A stretch of DNA of 64,000 bases from Pseudoxanthomonas sp. SE1. Lineage in GTDB: Bacteria > Pseudomonadota > Gammaproteobacteria > Xanthomonadales > Xanthomonadaceae. Positions within the stretch are counted from its first letter, which is position 1. Every line of letters begins with the position of its first letter. Positions 1-9,441 of this stretch are shown here, piece by piece. The position numbers and the translations under genes are program-made. The notes under the pieces were generated by a model, which worked only from the letters and a program-made list of their open reading frames with translations, searched no databases and was not told the origin of the DNA. The DNA lies in NCBI RefSeq assembly GCF_029542205.1, contig NZ_CP113783.1:4083001-4147000 (forward strand), in the 5' to 3' direction.

Positions 1-1
1 G

Positions 2-223
2 ATGCTGACCACGCCGCAGGGCGCGGGCGCGGTGGGTGCCAACTCGATCCTCTACTTCACGGTGCAGGACATCGCCTCCACCCAGGCGACGCTGGTCGCG
101 CGCGGCGCGACGGAAGAACGGCCACCACAACTCGCCGCACGCATGCCGGACCACGAACTCTGGACCGGCTTCCTGCGTGATCCGGACGGCAACCTGGTGG
201 GATTGATGGAAGAGAAGCGCTGA
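2..223 (+). CDS. VOC/glyoxalase-like protein, C-terminal part (cut by window edge)
   Basis: The visible 73 residues look like the second half of a vicinal-oxygen-chelate (glyoxalase/bleomycin-resistance) domain. A strand (SILYFTVQDI) is followed by a helix and a closing hairpin with the family pattern FLRDPDGN...GLMEE, whose Glu is normally a metal ligand. A complete VOC domain needs about 120-130 residues, and the reading frame is open up to the window edge, so the ATG at position 2 is probably internal and the gene starts outside the window. Function beyond the fold cannot be told. A DinB-family gene follows 19 nt downstream in the same direction, so the two may be co-transcribed. Confidence 0.7.
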   Translation: MLTTPQGAGAVGANSILYFTVQDIASTQATLVARGATEERPPQLAARMPDHELWTGFLRDPDGNLVGLMEEKR

Positions 224-242
224 CGGGAAACGGGAGCCGGAC

Positions 243-779
243 GTGACCGCTGATGCACGCATGACGCTGCTGGCGTCCTACAACCAATGGATGAACCGGC
301 GCCTCTACGATGCGGCCGCGACATTGCCGGATGAAACGCTGGCCGAGGATCGCGGCGCGTTCTTCGGCTCCGTGCTCGGCACGCTGAATCATCTGGTCGT
401 GGCCGACACGATCTGGCTCAAGCGGTTCGCATCCGCCACGGACGCCTCTGATGTGCTCGCCGCGCTCGACGACACACCGATGCCGATCGCACTGGACGCC
501 GTGCCATACCCGACGCTTCCCGCGCTGCGCGCCCGGCGCGAGTGGCTGGACGCACTGATCCTGCGCTGGGTGGACACGCTCACGCCGGCGCAGTTGTCGT
601 CCCGGCTGACCTACGCCAACACGAAGGGAGCCACGTTCACGCGCAACGTCGAGGGGCTGCTCACGCATCTGTTCAACCACCAGACCCATCACCGCGGACA
701 GGTCACCACCTTGCTGTCGCAGGCGGGCGTCGATGTGGGCGTGACCGACCTGCTGACGCTGGTGCCTGACGAGGGCTGA
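243..779 (+). CDS. DinB family protein
   Basis: This is a 178-residue protein of the DinB/YfiT-like four-helix-bundle superfamily. The expected metal-binding histidines are visible: His50 in LGTLNHL, and His146 and His150 in the pattern NHQTHHRGQ. Members often bind a divalent metal and act in thiol-dependent or DNA-damage-related chemistry, but this subgroup has no assigned substrate. The start is a GTG 19 nt after the upstream VOC gene. The length is normal for the family (150-180). Confidence 0.85.
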   Translation: MTADARMTLLASYNQWMNRRLYDAAATLPDETLAEDRGAFFGSVLGTLNHLVVADTIWLKRFASATDASDVLAALDDTPMPIALDAVPYPTLPALRARREWLDALILRWVDTLTPAQLSSRLTYANTKGATFTRNVEGLLTHLFNHQTHHRGQVTTLLSQAGVDVGVTDLLTLVPDEG

Positions 780-782
780 CGC

Positions 783-1436
783 TCAGTCTTTGCGGGTCGC
801 GAGCAGATCGGCCAATTGCTCGCGCAACGCCGCGACCTCACCTTCCAGCGCGGCGACGCGCGCTTCGAGTTCGGCATTCGCGGGCTCGCCGGCGAGCGCA
901 GCGGACGGCAGCCGTGCCGCGATCGCGGCCACGTCCACCGGGCCACCGAGCAGGTGCATGTAACGGTCTTCGCGTTGCCCGGGCCCACGCGGGATCTGCA
1001 CGACCAGCGCAGGTTCGCGCTGGATCAGGCGGTCGAGGTGGTGGCGCACGTCGTCCGCATCGGCGAACTTGAACAGGCGTTCGCTGCGCGCAAGCAGTTC
1101 GTGCACCGTCTGCGCGCCACGCAGCAGCAGCAAACCCAGCAGCACGGCCTGCTGCTGGGGAATGCCGAAGAACGCCGCGGTGCGGTGTTCGTAACGCTCT
1201 GCGCGCGAGGAGAACACCTGCTTCGCCAGGCCCTTCTGCTCCAGCTGCCGCAGCGCATGGTTGACCGCGCCAGGGTCCAGCGCCATCACCGGATCGCGCG
1301 CGGTCTTCTGGTTGGCAGCCGCCTGCGCGGCGTTCACCGTCAGCGGATAGGTCTCCGGCGTGGTGGCTTCCTTCTCGATCAGGCAGCCCAGCAGGCGGGC
1401 CTCGGCGGCATTCAGGACGGGCGTGGTGTCTTCCAT
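783..1436 (-). CDS. YceH family (DUF480/UPF0502) winged-helix protein
   Basis: This 217-residue protein matches the YceH/DUF480 family. The family signature [19 protein letters not shown] lies near the N terminus, followed by two winged-helix-like modules. The last about 25 residues form a heptad-rich coiled coil ([20 protein letters not shown]). Its role is unknown; the fold suggests DNA or protein binding. The ATG at 1436 is chosen because the family begins just before this signature; an upstream extension to 1529 is possible on paper but would run into the opposite-strand promoter. The gene is convergent with the DinB gene, with 3 nt between the stops. Confidence 0.85.
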   Translation of the reverse strand: MEDTTPVLNAAEARLLGCLIEKEATTPETYPLTVNAAQAAANQKTARDPVMALDPGAVNHALRQLEQKGLAKQVFSSRAERYEHRTAAFFGIPQQQAVLLGLLLLRGAQTVHELLARSERLFKFADADDVRHHLDRLIQREPALVVQIPRGPGQREDRYMHLLGGPVDVAAIAARLPSAALAGEPANAELEARVAALEGEVAALREQLADLLATRKD

Positions 1437-1552
1437 GGGAAACCGATATCGGATGCGAGGGCGTGAAGGATAACCCGTGCCCTGCGCGGCACCGGACACC
1501 CGCTGCAACACAGGTTCGCTAGAATCCACGCACCTTGAAGACCGGATTGCCC

Positions 1553-2461
1553 ATGCGCGTTTCCCTGCTTGCCGCCGGCCTGGCGGTTTCGTTGCTGACC
1601 CTGTCCGCGTGCAAGCGCACCGAACCCGCGGCCACGCCAGCGGACACCGCTGCGCCCGTCGCCGCCGTGGCGCCGATGAAGCCGACGGGTGCGCACGACA
1701 ACCTCAATGCCGTGGCCTGGGTGCAGACCTCGGTGGAATACCGCGCGATCACCACGCAGACCTTCCGTGCCGCCGCCGACCACCTGGATGCCGCGCTGAA
1801 GGAAAAGCACTGGGATGCGCTGGTCCCCGACGAGCGCGGCAACGCCGCCACCGGCCTGAAGCCCGCCGTGGTGATGGACGTGGACGAGACGGTATTGGAC
1901 AACTCGCCGTACCAGGCCCGCCTGATCCGCGATGGCAAGGAATACGACGAAATCAGCTGGGACCAGTGGGTGGCCGAGAAGAAGGCCAAGCCGCTGCCCG
2001 GCGTGGTGGATTTCGCCAAGGCCGCGGCCGAAAAGGGCGTGACCATCCTCTACATCTCCAACCGCGCCGTGCACCTGAAGGAAGCCACGCTGGCCAACCT
2101 GCGCGACGCCGGCCTGCCGGTCGCCGACGACAGCGTGTTCCTCGGCCTGGGCACGGTGCTGGAAGGCTGCGAGCAGAACGGCAGCGAGAAGAACTGCCGA
2201 CGCCGCCTGGCGGGGCAGAAATACCGCGTGCTGATGCAGTTCGGCGACCAGATCGGCGACTTCACCGAAGTGGTGGCCAACACCCGCGAAGGCCGACAGG
2301 CCTTGTTCGACGAGTACGACGACTGGTTCGGCGAGCGCTGGTGGATGTTGCCCAACCCGACCTACGGGTCGTGGGAACCCGCACTGTTCAACAACGCCTG
2401 GGACCAGCCGGCGGCCGCACGCACGCAGGCCAAGCGCGACGCGCTGGACTACGCGCCGTGA
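1553..2461 (+). CDS. Class C (HAD IIIB) acid phosphatase lipoprotein
   Basis: This 302-residue protein is related to outer-membrane lipoprotein e(P4)/HAD class IIIB 5'-nucleotidases. A signal peptide ends in the lipobox LSAC, with Cys20 as the lipidated residue. The HAD motif [10 protein letters not shown] places nucleophile Asp109 and Asp111, motif II is ISNR, and a late acidic motif occurs in FGDQIGD. Family members dephosphorylate nucleotides such as NMN or 5'-NMPs in the periplasm. ATG 1553 is chosen over an in-frame TTG at 1535 because a -10-like TAGAAT lies just before the latter. The stop codon overlaps the GTG of pyrF, so the pair is probably translationally coupled. Confidence 0.88.
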   Translation: MRVSLLAAGLAVSLLTLSACKRTEPAATPADTAAPVAAVAPMKPTGAHDNLNAVAWVQTSVEYRAITTQTFRAAADHLDAALKEKHWDALVPDERGNAATGLKPAVVMDVDETVLDNSPYQARLIRDGKEYDEISWDQWVAEKKAKPLPGVVDFAKAAAEKGVTILYISNRAVHLKEATLANLRDAGLPVADDSVFLGLGTVLEGCEQNGSEKNCRRRLAGQKYRVLMQFGDQIGDFTEVVANTREGRQALFDEYDDWFGERWWMLPNPTYGSWEPALFNNAWDQPAAARTQAKRDALDYAP

Positions 2462-3183
2462 GCGCGCGCGGCCCGGTCGCGCTGACAGCGCGCGAGCGCC
2501 TGATCTTCGCGCTGGACGCGCCGTCCGGTGCCGAAGCGCTGGCGTGGGTCGACCGGCTTGGCGATGCGGTGCAGTTCTACAAGATCGGCATGGAGCTGCT
2601 GGCCAGCGGCGACTACTTCACGGTGCTGGACGAACTCGCCCGGCGCGAGAAGCGCGTGTTCGTCGACCTGAAGTTCTTCGACATCCCGGCCACCGTCGCC
2701 GGGGTGATCCGGGGCCTGTCGCGCTGGCCGGTGACCTACGCGACCATCCACGGCTGGCACGCCGGCATGATGGAAGCGGCCGCCGAAGCCCGTGGGGCTG
2801 ACCTGCGCCTGCTCGCGGTAACGGTGCTGACCTCGATGGACGGCAGCGACCTGCGCGCCATGGGCATCAACAGTGGCGAACCTGCCGACATCGTCGTGCA
2901 ACGTGCGCTTGCCGCGCAGGCTTCCGGCATCGATGGCGTGATCTGCTCCGGGCAGGAAGCCGGCGTGATCCGCGCTGCTGCGGATGCCGGCTTCTCCATT
3001 GTCTGCCCCGGCATCCGCCCGGGCGGCCCGGTGGGCGACGACCAGAAGCGCACCGTCGGCGTGGCCGAAGCGTTTGCCCTGGGTGCAGACGCCATCGTGG
3101 TGGGCCGGCCGATCAGCAAGGCAACCGATCCGCGCGCCGCCGCCGAGGCGATCCAACTGGAAATTGCTGGTGCCATCAAATAA
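2458..3183 (+). CDS. pyrF: Orotidine 5'-phosphate decarboxylase
   Basis: PyrF converts OMP to UMP, the last step of de novo pyrimidine synthesis, in the cytoplasm. The 241-residue protein has the active-site cluster DLKFFDIP with Asp70, Lys72 and Asp75. It also has the phosphate-binding C-terminal motif PGIRPGG and ends with [11 protein letters not shown]. The start is GTG at 2458, overlapping the TGA of the acid phosphatase gene by 4 nt (GTGA). The reading frame extends upstream to 1477, but that part lies inside the phosphatase gene and has no homology. Family length is 230-245. Confidence 0.96.
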   Translation: MSARGPVALTARERLIFALDAPSGAEALAWVDRLGDAVQFYKIGMELLASGDYFTVLDELARREKRVFVDLKFFDIPATVAGVIRGLSRWPVTYATIHGWHAGMMEAAAEARGADLRLLAVTVLTSMDGSDLRAMGINSGEPADIVVQRALAAQASGIDGVICSGQEAGVIRAAADAGFSIVCPGIRPGGPVGDDQKRTVGVAEAFALGADAIVVGRPISKATDPRAAAEAIQLEIAGAIK

Positions 3184-3214
3184 TTCAATAGCTTACACAT
3201 ATCTATTTCAGGTA

Positions 3215-3243
3215 TTGCCTTAGCATTCGGGCGCAGGTAGGCT
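3215..3243 (+). promoter_or_regulatory. Predicted sigma-70 promoter of the structured RNA
   Basis: A -35 TTGCCT (3215-3220) is separated by exactly 17 nt from a -10 TAGGCT (3238-3243). The preceding 35 nt are clearly AT-rich against a GC-rich background. Transcription would start near 3250, directly before the first hairpin. It is placed from sequence only. Confidence 0.5.
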
Positions 3244-3249
3244 GTGTCC

Positions 3250-3351
3250 ATCCGGCCCTTGGGCCGGAGATGTGCCACAACACTTCGTCCTCCGGCTTCG
3301 GCCGGACTTCAGGAGGTCCGCGGGGTCGCAAGACACCCGGCCTCCTTTTTT
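3250..3351 (+). ncRNA. Candidate small structured RNA with three tetraloop hairpins
   Basis: About 100 nt after pyrF contain three successive hairpins closed by classic stable tetraloops: CUUG (stem 3251-3268), UUCG (stem 3291-3306) and GCAA inside the final stem. The final stem, AGGAGG (3311-3316) with CCTCCT (3341-3346), is followed by a T tract and forms a rho-independent terminator. A promoter of good shape sits at 3215-3243. There is no convincing open frame with a ribosome-binding site. It could instead be just the 3' end of pyrF with a terminator, but the dedicated promoter and the two extra hairpins argue for an independent small RNA. I do not recognise the family. Confidence 0.5.
3311..3351 (+). 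terminator. Rho-independent terminator of pyrF/small RNA
   Basis: The outer stem AGGAGG/CCTCCT is continued by an inner GGGGTC-GCAA-GAC hairpin and followed by six T residues (the last base of the stem plus five). It would stop transcripts from pyrF as well as from the candidate small RNA. Confidence 0.8.
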
Positions 3352-3439
3352 ATTGCCTGCGAGGCAAGTTGCGACGGCCATGCTTGCCGCCTTTCCCCGC
3401 TGCCGTGAAGATGCGGGGAGACTGGGGAGTCACCGCATC

Positions 3440-4381
3440 ATGTCCACGCCGTCCGCGTCCCTGCTGCGCGCGCTGGCCGCCTTCGGGCTGTCGCTCGTCC
3501 TGCTGGCCGCCTGCAAACCCGAACCCGAAGAACTCGCCGGCGCAGCCAGCGAACCGGCTGCCGCCGTGCGCCAACTGGCAACGCACCTGCAGCGCAACGA
3601 CCTGGTGGCCTTCGCACGCGACGCCGTTCCTGCTGACGTGCATGCACGGTTGGACGCCGCCTGGCGGCAAGGCCACAGTCGCTGGCCGCTGACCGAACTG
3701 CCACTGGACGACAAGCTGGTGCCGATGCTGGCCGCGCTGGCCGCGAAGGATTCGGAAAAGACGCTGCAACGCAGCTTCGACCGACAGTTCGGTCGGCAGG
3801 ACCGCGACCTGAAGGAAGCCGCGCGTACGCTGAGCCTGTTCGGCGTGCAGTACGTGAAGAACGAAGGCGACTACACCCAGGAAGAACGCGACCACTACGC
3901 GCAGGTGATCGCCGCTCTGGGCGAGTGGGCGCAACAGGCACCGCTCGGCGATACCGCACTGGCACGGACCACGCTGTCCCGGCTGGCACCGGCCGCACGC
4001 CGGAGCGGCCTGACCACGGAGCGGGCCCTCGACAACGCCGGCATGGTCGCCAGCCTGCAACGACTGACGCCGTTCTTCATCGAGACCAAGGCCACCTTCG
4101 CCCGCTACGGGCTGCCCCTGGATACGACCTTCAACGACCTGCGGACCGGCCTGGTCGAACAGAAGGGCGACACCGCCACGGTGCGCATCCACTATCCGTT
4201 GGCCGAACGCGAGATCGACACCGTGGTCAGCCTGACCCGGCGCGGCGGGCAGTGGTACCTGACCGACTACCTCCGCCATGCCGAGGACCTGCTGAAGGCA
4301 TTGCCTGCACCCCCGGTCGCGCCACCCGCCACCGAGACCCCTCCCGTCTCACCGCAGGGCGATATCGATCCAGCGACTTAG
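3440..4381 (+). CDS. Lipoprotein of unknown function
   Basis: This 313-residue protein has a signal peptide ending in the lipobox LLAAC (Cys25), so it is probably membrane-anchored and periplasmic. The mature part is mainly alpha-helical to about residue 230. It then has a beta-rich module (VRIHYPLAEREIDTVVSLTRRGGQWYL) that resembles the wing of NTF2/DUF4878-type proteins. The C terminus is a proline-rich tail. I recognise no catalytic motif. ATG 3440 is chosen because the signal peptide starts there and GGGGAG lies upstream; the open frame reaches back into the small RNA but carries no protein signal. It is preceded by the pyrF terminator, so it has its own transcript. Confidence 0.75.
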   Translation: MSTPSASLLRALAAFGLSLVLLAACKPEPEELAGAASEPAAAVRQLATHLQRNDLVAFARDAVPADVHARLDAAWRQGHSRWPLTELPLDDKLVPMLAALAAKDSEKTLQRSFDRQFGRQDRDLKEAARTLSLFGVQYVKNEGDYTQEERDHYAQVIAALGEWAQQAPLGDTALARTTLSRLAPAARRSGLTTERALDNAGMVASLQRLTPFFIETKATFARYGLPLDTTFNDLRTGLVEQKGDTATVRIHYPLAEREIDTVVSLTRRGGQWYLTDYLRHAEDLLKALPAPPVAPPATETPPVSPQGDIDPAT

Positions 4382-4497
4382 GCCGTCGGCATCCGCCCCC
4401 GGTGCCGACGTAGGGCCCACTTGGCCGGTCCCCATGCACCAAGGGCGCCTGCCTGAACCTGTAACCGCTTCCCAGCCGGTCACGGGCGTGCGCCATA

Positions 4498-7182
4498 ATG
4501 CGCCGGATGCCTGAACAGAATCCCCTGCCGTTCCCGGACGCCCCGAAACCGACGCCGCCGGAAAAGACCCCGGGCGCGACGGACCCCGCCGCACCCGGAA
4601 ACACGCTGGACACCCCGGTGGTCGCCGATGCGCCCGTCACGGCAGGCGTCCCGATGACGCCGCCCGCCCATCGCCAGGCCAAGCGTCCGCTGTGGGCGCG
4701 GCTGCTGGGCCGCCTGGCCGATCCCTGGCTGGCATTGAACATCGAGCCCGGCATCCCGGCGGACCTGCTGGACGGCCGCCCGGTCTGTTACGTGCTGGAA
4801 GACTACGGCCTGTCGAACGCGCTGATCCTCGACCGCGCCTGCCGCGACGCCGGTCTGCCCTCGCCGCTGGTGCCGCTGCCCGTCGGCGGCAACCCGCTGG
4901 GCCGCAAGCGCGCCTATGTGGCGCTGTCGCGCCGCAATGCCAGCACCCTGATCCCCGACCAGGTCAGCGCCAAGACCCACTCCGGTTCGTTGGCGCGGTT
5001 GCTGGAGGCGCACCGCACCACCCCGGTACTGGACGTGCAACTGGTGCCGGTGTCGATCTTCGTCGGCCGTGCGCCGGACAAGCAGAGCGGCTGGTTCTCG
5101 GTGCTGTTCTCCGAAAACTGGGCCATCGTGGGCCGCTTCCGCCGCCTGCTGGCGATCCTGTTGAACGGACGCGGCACCATCGTGCGGTTCGCGCCACCTG
5201 TCTCGCTGCGCAACACGGTCGATGAAGGCCTCGAGCCGGAGCGCACCGTCCGCAAGCTGTCGCGCGTGCTGCGCACGCACTTCCACCGCATCCGCGAGGC
5301 CATCATCGGTCCCGACCTGTCCACACGCCGCCTGCTGGTGGACCAGGTGCTGGCCGCCGACCCGGTGAAGGAAGCGATCACCGAACAGGCGCGGCGCGAC
5401 AAGTCCAAGCCCGAGGACGCGTGGAAGAAGGCGCACGCCTACGCGTGGGAAATCGCCGCCGACTATTCCAACCCCGTGGTGCGCTCGGCCAGCTTCCTGC
5501 TCAGCCATGTGTGGAACCAGATCTACGACGGCGTGCTGGTCCACCACCTGGACAAGTTCAAGGAGGCTGCGCCCGGTCATGAAGTGGTCTACGTGCCCTG
5601 CCACCGCAGCCACATGGACTACCTGCTGCTGTCGTACCTGCTGTACGAACGCGGCATCGTGCCGCCGCACATCGCGGCCGGCATCAACCTCAACCTGCCG
5701 GTGGTGGGCACGCTGCTGCGCAAGGGCGGCGCGTTCTTCATGCGCCGCAGCTTCCGCGGCAATCCGCTGTATTCGGCGGTGTTCACCGAATACGTGGCGC
5801 AGCTGGTCTCCGGCGGCTACTCGCTGGAGTACTTCATCGAAGGCGGGCGCTCGCGCACCGGCCGGCTGCTGCCGCCCAAGGGCGGCATGATCTCGATGAC
5901 GCTGCGCGCCTTCCTGCGCCAGCCGCGCAAGCCGGTGCTGTTCCAGCCGGTCTACATCGGCTACGAGAAGCTGCTGGAAGGCACCAGCTACCTGGACGAA
6001 CTGAGTGGCCGGCCGAAGGAAAAGGAATCCATCTGGGCCGTGCTGTGGGGCATCCCCAAGGTGCTGCGGCAGAACTACGGCCAGGTGGTGGTGAACTTCG
6101 GCGAGCCCATCCCGCTCAACGACGCGCTGGCCAAGCATGCGCCGGAGTGGGACGGCACGCCCGTGGGCGAAGAGGAAAAGCCCGCGTGGCTGTCCGAGAT
6201 CGTGGATGCGCTGGCCCAGCAGATCCAGGTCAACATCAACCGCGCCGCCGACGTGAACCCGATCAACCTGCTGGCGCTGGCGCTGCTGTCCACGCCCAAG
6301 CACGCGATGGGCGAAGCCGACCTGATCGCGCAGATCGAACTGTCCAAGACGCTGCTGGCCGAACTGCCCTACTCCGACCGCGTCACCGTCACGCCGCACT
6401 CGCCGGATCGCATCATCTCCCACGCCGAGGAGATCAACATGCTGCAGCGGATCAAGCATCCGCTGGGCGACGTATTGAGCGTGGACGACGACACGGCCGT
6501 GTTGCTGAGCTACTACCGCAACAACGTGCTGCACCTGTTCACGGCGTCGTCGTGGATCGCCTGCTGCTTCCAGAACAACCGCCGCATGAGCCGTGCCGGC
6601 GTGCTGCGCCTGGGCCGCACGCTGTATCCGTTCCTGCAGGAGGAATTGTTCCTGCCATGGAGCGAGGACGAGTTCGCCGAACGCATGGAACGCACCATCG
6701 AGGTGTTCATCCGCGAAGGCCTGCTGCAGCAGGTCAACGAAGACGACGGCGGCATCCTCGCGCGCAGCGCGGGGCAGACCGACGAAGTGTTCCGGCTGCG
6801 CGCGATCGGCCACTCGCTGCAGCAGGCCTTCGAGCGCTACTACATCGCCATCTCGGTGCTGGTGAAGAATGGCCCGGGCACGCTGGGCGCCGCCGAGTTG
6901 GAGAGCCTGTGCCAGCAGGCGGCACAACGCCTGAGCCTGCTCTACGCGCCCGCTGCGCCGGAATTCTTCGACAAGACGCTGTTCCGCGGCTTCATCCAGA
7001 AACTGCGCGAACTCAAGCTGGTCTGGCCCGACGAGAACAGCAAGCTGCTGTTCGACGAACGCCTGGACGCCTGGGCGCGCGACGCCAAGGCCATCCTCGG
7101 CCGAGAACTGCGCCACACCATCGAGAAGGTCAGCCCGGAAGCCGCCAAACCGGCCGAGCCGACGACGCCCCCGCAGGACTGA
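4498..7182 (+). CDS. plsB: Glycerol-3-phosphate 1-O-acyltransferase
   Basis: PlsB transfers an acyl group from acyl-ACP or acyl-CoA to sn-glycerol-3-phosphate at the inner membrane, starting phospholipid synthesis. The 894-residue protein has the acyltransferase HX4D block HRSHMD (His369, Asp374) and the substrate-binding block EGGRSRTGRLL about 90 residues later. It is longer than E. coli PlsB (807), mainly through a proline-rich N-terminal extension of about 60 residues and a longer C terminus, which is usual in Xanthomonadaceae. Start choice is open between ATG 4498 and ATG 4507; a TAATGC -10-like element overlaps the first. The gene is monocistronic and convergent with the next gene. Confidence 0.95.
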   Translation: MRRMPEQNPLPFPDAPKPTPPEKTPGATDPAAPGNTLDTPVVADAPVTAGVPMTPPAHRQAKRPLWARLLGRLADPWLALNIEPGIPADLLDGRPVCYVLEDYGLSNALILDRACRDAGLPSPLVPLPVGGNPLGRKRAYVALSRRNASTLIPDQVSAKTHSGSLARLLEAHRTTPVLDVQLVPVSIFVGRAPDKQSGWFSVLFSENWAIVGRFRRLLAILLNGRGTIVRFAPPVSLRNTVDEGLEPERTVRKLSRVLRTHFHRIREAIIGPDLSTRRLLVDQVLAADPVKEAITEQARRDKSKPEDAWKKAHAYAWEIAADYSNPVVRSASFLLSHVWNQIYDGVLVHHLDKFKEAAPGHEVVYVPCHRSHMDYLLLSYLLYERGIVPPHIAAGINLNLPVVGTLLRKGGAFFMRRSFRGNPLYSAVFTEYVAQLVSGGYSLEYFIEGGRSRTGRLLPPKGGMISMTLRAFLRQPRKPVLFQPVYIGYEKLLEGTSYLDELSGRPKEKESIWAVLWGIPKVLRQNYGQVVVNFGEPIPLNDALAKHAPEWDGTPVGEEEKPAWLSEIVDALAQQIQVNINRAADVNPINLLALALLSTPKHAMGEADLIAQIELSKTLLAELPYSDRVTVTPHSPDRIISHAEEINMLQRIKHPLGDVLSVDDDTAVLLSYYRNNVLHLFTASSWIACCFQNNRRMSRAGVLRLGRTLYPFLQEELFLPWSEDEFAERMERTIEVFIREGLLQQVNEDDGGILARSAGQTDEVFRLRAIGHSLQQAFERYYIAISVLVKNGPGTLGAAELESLCQQAAQRLSLLYAPAAPEFFDKTLFRGFIQKLRELKLVWPDENSKLLFDERLDAWARDAKAILGRELRHTIEKVSPEAAKPAEPTTPPQD

Positions 7183-7252
7183 GGTCCTGCCGCTGAAGGC
7201 ACCACGTTATTCCGCCGCGTGACCTGGCTGCGCCGTCCTGTGGCGGTGCCAT

Positions 7253-7972
7253 TCAGGACAGTGCATTGAACGAGCGCGTCAGCCACGCCTTCGCCGGCAG
7301 CGCACGCGCGGGGTCGCGTATCAGGCGGTGCAATGGCGAGCCGCATTCGGACAGATAGGGCTCGTCCTCGATCACCAGCACCATCCGCAACAGGTCCACG
7401 CCGCCCGGCAGAATGGCCGGCGGAAGGTATTCGCGGAAGCCATAGTGTTCGAACACATCGTGCAGGAACGGCTCGCACGCCAGCAGACAGAACTGGATGC
7501 GGCTTTCCTGCGCCCAGCGGTACGCCTCTTCCATCAGCCGATCCACCACCGGCTTGCTGCGCTGGTCGGCCTGCACGGCGAAACGCGTACCCACCGCAAC
7601 CTGCGCCAAGGGCCAGGACCGCGCGAAGGCGTCGATCTGGAACAGGCTGCCGTACTCCACCTGCACGGCCAGCGGTGCGAAGTCGTGCAGACGCAGTGTG
7701 GCGATCGCCTGCGTCCCCTTTTCCACCGCCAACGTGGTGCCGCACGCGTCCAGACCGTCGGTGACACGCTTGCTCCGGTCACCGAACTGGCCCCGCTCGT
7801 GGAAATACACCTCGCGCCGCAGGCGCGGCACGTCACCCAGGCAATCGCCCGGCGCGAAACGATGCATGCGCAGGCCCAGCCCGGCCATCGCCTCGTCCGC
7901 CGACGCCGCCACGAGCCGCGCCTCACGGGCCGACGATGGCGGGCGGTGATTGAATGGTTTGTCCTGCTCCAT
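7253..7972 (-). CDS. FeeM/LuxI-like GNAT acyltransferase
   Basis: This 239-residue protein fits the N-acyl amino acid synthase/autoinducer-synthase branch of the GNAT fold. The N-terminal part has the family block LRREVYFHERGQFGD, which places substrate-binding Arg and Glu residues. It is followed by a core with TLRLHDF and VGTRFAV and a late HYGFREY strand-turn. Related proteins are the PEP-CTERM/exosortase-associated acyltransferases and FeeM, which join acyl chains from ACP to amino acids. No exosortase gene is visible here. Start ATG 7972 follows a sensible leader; longer frames lack family similarity. The real product is unknown. Confidence 0.7.
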   Translation of the reverse strand: MEQDKPFNHRPPSSAREARLVAASADEAMAGLGLRMHRFAPGDCLGDVPRLRREVYFHERGQFGDRSKRVTDGLDACGTTLAVEKGTQAIATLRLHDFAPLAVQVEYGSLFQIDAFARSWPLAQVAVGTRFAVQADQRSKPVVDRLMEEAYRWAQESRIQFCLLACEPFLHDVFEHYGFREYLPPAILPGGVDLLRMVLVIEDEPYLSECGSPLHRLIRDPARALPAKAWLTRSFNALS

Positions 7973-8248
7973 GCCACTCCCTCGCCACGGCGCGGGAGGC
8001 GCACGCAGCCAGTCATTGGGAACCGCGGCGCCGGCAGGACGGCAAACGGTCAGTCGTCGGGGAAACCCCCACATCGGGAAATCAAGCAAGCATCGGGCCA
8101 ACTGCGCCGACCGCCCCGGAAGGGAGCCCTGGGGGCTGCGGACGGGTATTTCAGGCCTCTGGCGGCCCCGACGCGCGGGAAGCGTGCCTCCGCGCCGGCA
8201 AGGGGTGACGCGCAGCGTCAGATCCGGGCTGTCGTGAGGCGCGTGGGT

Positions 8249-8455
8249 TCAGGCCGGCTCGTCGGGAATCAACGCGCTCTCCAGCCGCGCGATGCAGTCC
8301 TTCAGCCACAGCTTCCGCTTCTTCAAGCGCTTGATCGCCACTTCGTCGGCGTCGGCATCATCCACCAGGCGCGCGATCGCCTCGTCCAGCTCGCGGTGTT
8401 CGAGCTTGAGTTCGGTGACCTTCTGGGTGATGTCGGCGGGGTTGCTGATCTCCAC
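8249..8455 (-). CDS. YdcH family (DUF465) small coiled-coil protein
   Basis: This is a 68-residue, highly charged helical protein with the DUF465/YdcH pattern ([15 protein letters not shown], then [15 protein letters not shown]). Family members are short helical hairpins of unknown function, common in proteobacteria. The start is taken as GTG 8455 because similarity begins there and no ATG is available nearby. The 276-nt stretch between this gene and the acyltransferase start (7973-8248) holds no further gene that I can support. Upstream lies the divergent ttcA gene, 59 nt away. Confidence 0.75.
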   Translation of the reverse strand: MEISNPADITQKVTELKLEHRELDEAIARLVDDADADEVAIKRLKKRKLWLKDCIARLESALIPDEPA

Positions 8456-8514
8456 GCGGCGAGCGTACACCGGCGGCGGCAAGGGCGTCACCGCACCCCG
8501 GTACAATGACGCCC

Positions 8515-9429
8515 ATGAGCACCGTCCTGCCCTTGCCCGACCCCGTCCTGCGCCGCCCTGCCGCCGATCCGCGCCGCGCCGCGCACGAACAGGGCAAGCT
8601 GGCCAAGCGGTTGCGCCGCCAGGTGGGCCAGGCAATCGCCGACTTCGGCATGATCGAGGAGGGCGACAAGGTCATGGTGTGCCTGTCCGGCGGCAAGGAC
8701 AGCTACACGATGCTCGACATCCTGCTGCAACTGCAGAAGAAGGCACCGGTCGGCTTCGAACTGGTCGCGGTCAACCTGGACCAGAAGCAGCCGGACTTTC
8801 CGGAACACGTGCTGCCGGACTACCTGGAGCGCGTGGGCGTGCCGTACCGCATCATCGAGCAGGACACGTATTCGGTGGTCAGCCGGGTGATTCCGGAGGG
8901 CAAGACCATGTGTTCGCTGTGCTCGCGCCTGCGCCGTGGCGCGCTGTACAGCCATGCCGAGGAGAACGGCTTCACCAAGATCGCGCTGGGCCATCACCGC
9001 GACGACCTGGTGGCGACGTTCTTCCTCAACATGTTCTTCCACGCCAAGCTCTCCGGCATGCCACCCAAACTGCTGTCGGACAATGGCAAGCACGTGGTGA
9101 TCCGTCCGCTGGCCTATGTGCGCGAAGACGACATCGCCCAGTACGCGGAAGCGAAGACGTTCCCGATCATTCCCTGCAACCTGTGCGGCAGCCAGGAAAA
9201 CCTGCAGCGCAAGCAGGTCAAGAAGATGATGGATGCGTGGGAACGCGAGACCCCCGGCCGCATCGAGACCATCGCACGCGCGCTGGGCGACATCCGCCCG
9301 TCGCAGCTGAGCGACCCGAACCTGTTCGATTTCCTGTCCCTGGGCCACCGCGACGGCGCCGCTTTGCCCGATGCGCAGGCATGGCTGGCGGGCGAACCGC
9401 ATCCCACCTTGGCGGACGAGGACACCTGA
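8515..9429 (+). CDS. ttcA: tRNA 2-thiocytidine(32) synthetase TtcA
   Basis: TtcA makes 2-thiocytidine at position 32 of certain tRNAs using ATP and an iron-sulfur cluster. The 304-residue protein has the PP-loop SGGKDS (58-63) and two CxxC pairs, CSLC (133-136) and CNLC (221-224), which supply the cluster ligands. An upstream ATG at 8506 overlaps a TACAAT -10 box (8502-8507), so ATG 8515 is the real start and the mRNA leader is very short. It is flanked downstream by a palindromic repeat, after which rdgC follows. Confidence 0.95.
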   Translation: MSTVLPLPDPVLRRPAADPRRAAHEQGKLAKRLRRQVGQAIADFGMIEEGDKVMVCLSGGKDSYTMLDILLQLQKKAPVGFELVAVNLDQKQPDFPEHVLPDYLERVGVPYRIIEQDTYSVVSRVIPEGKTMCSLCSRLRRGALYSHAEENGFTKIALGHHRDDLVATFFLNMFFHAKLSGMPPKLLSDNGKHVVIRPLAYVREDDIAQYAEAKTFPIIPCNLCGSQENLQRKQVKKMMDAWERETPGRIETIARALGDIRPSQLSDPNLFDFLSLGHRDGAALPDAQAWLAGEPHPTLADEDT

Positions 9430-9441
9430 CCTCGCCACACG

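Noticed and set aside
1477-2457. A fused N-terminal extension of pyrF
   Set aside because: The open frame lies in the wrong frame of the acid phosphatase gene and is compositionally a shadow; PyrF begins at GTG 2458.
4480-7116. An 878-codon open frame antisense to plsB
   Set aside because: Composition is typical of a GC-rich shadow frame with no domain; the sense strand is clearly plsB.
7973-8248. SRP (4.5S) RNA, because of a CCGGAAGG-like string
   Set aside because: The conserved GGTCAGG...GGAAGCAGCC core is missing and no hairpin of the right shape surrounds it.
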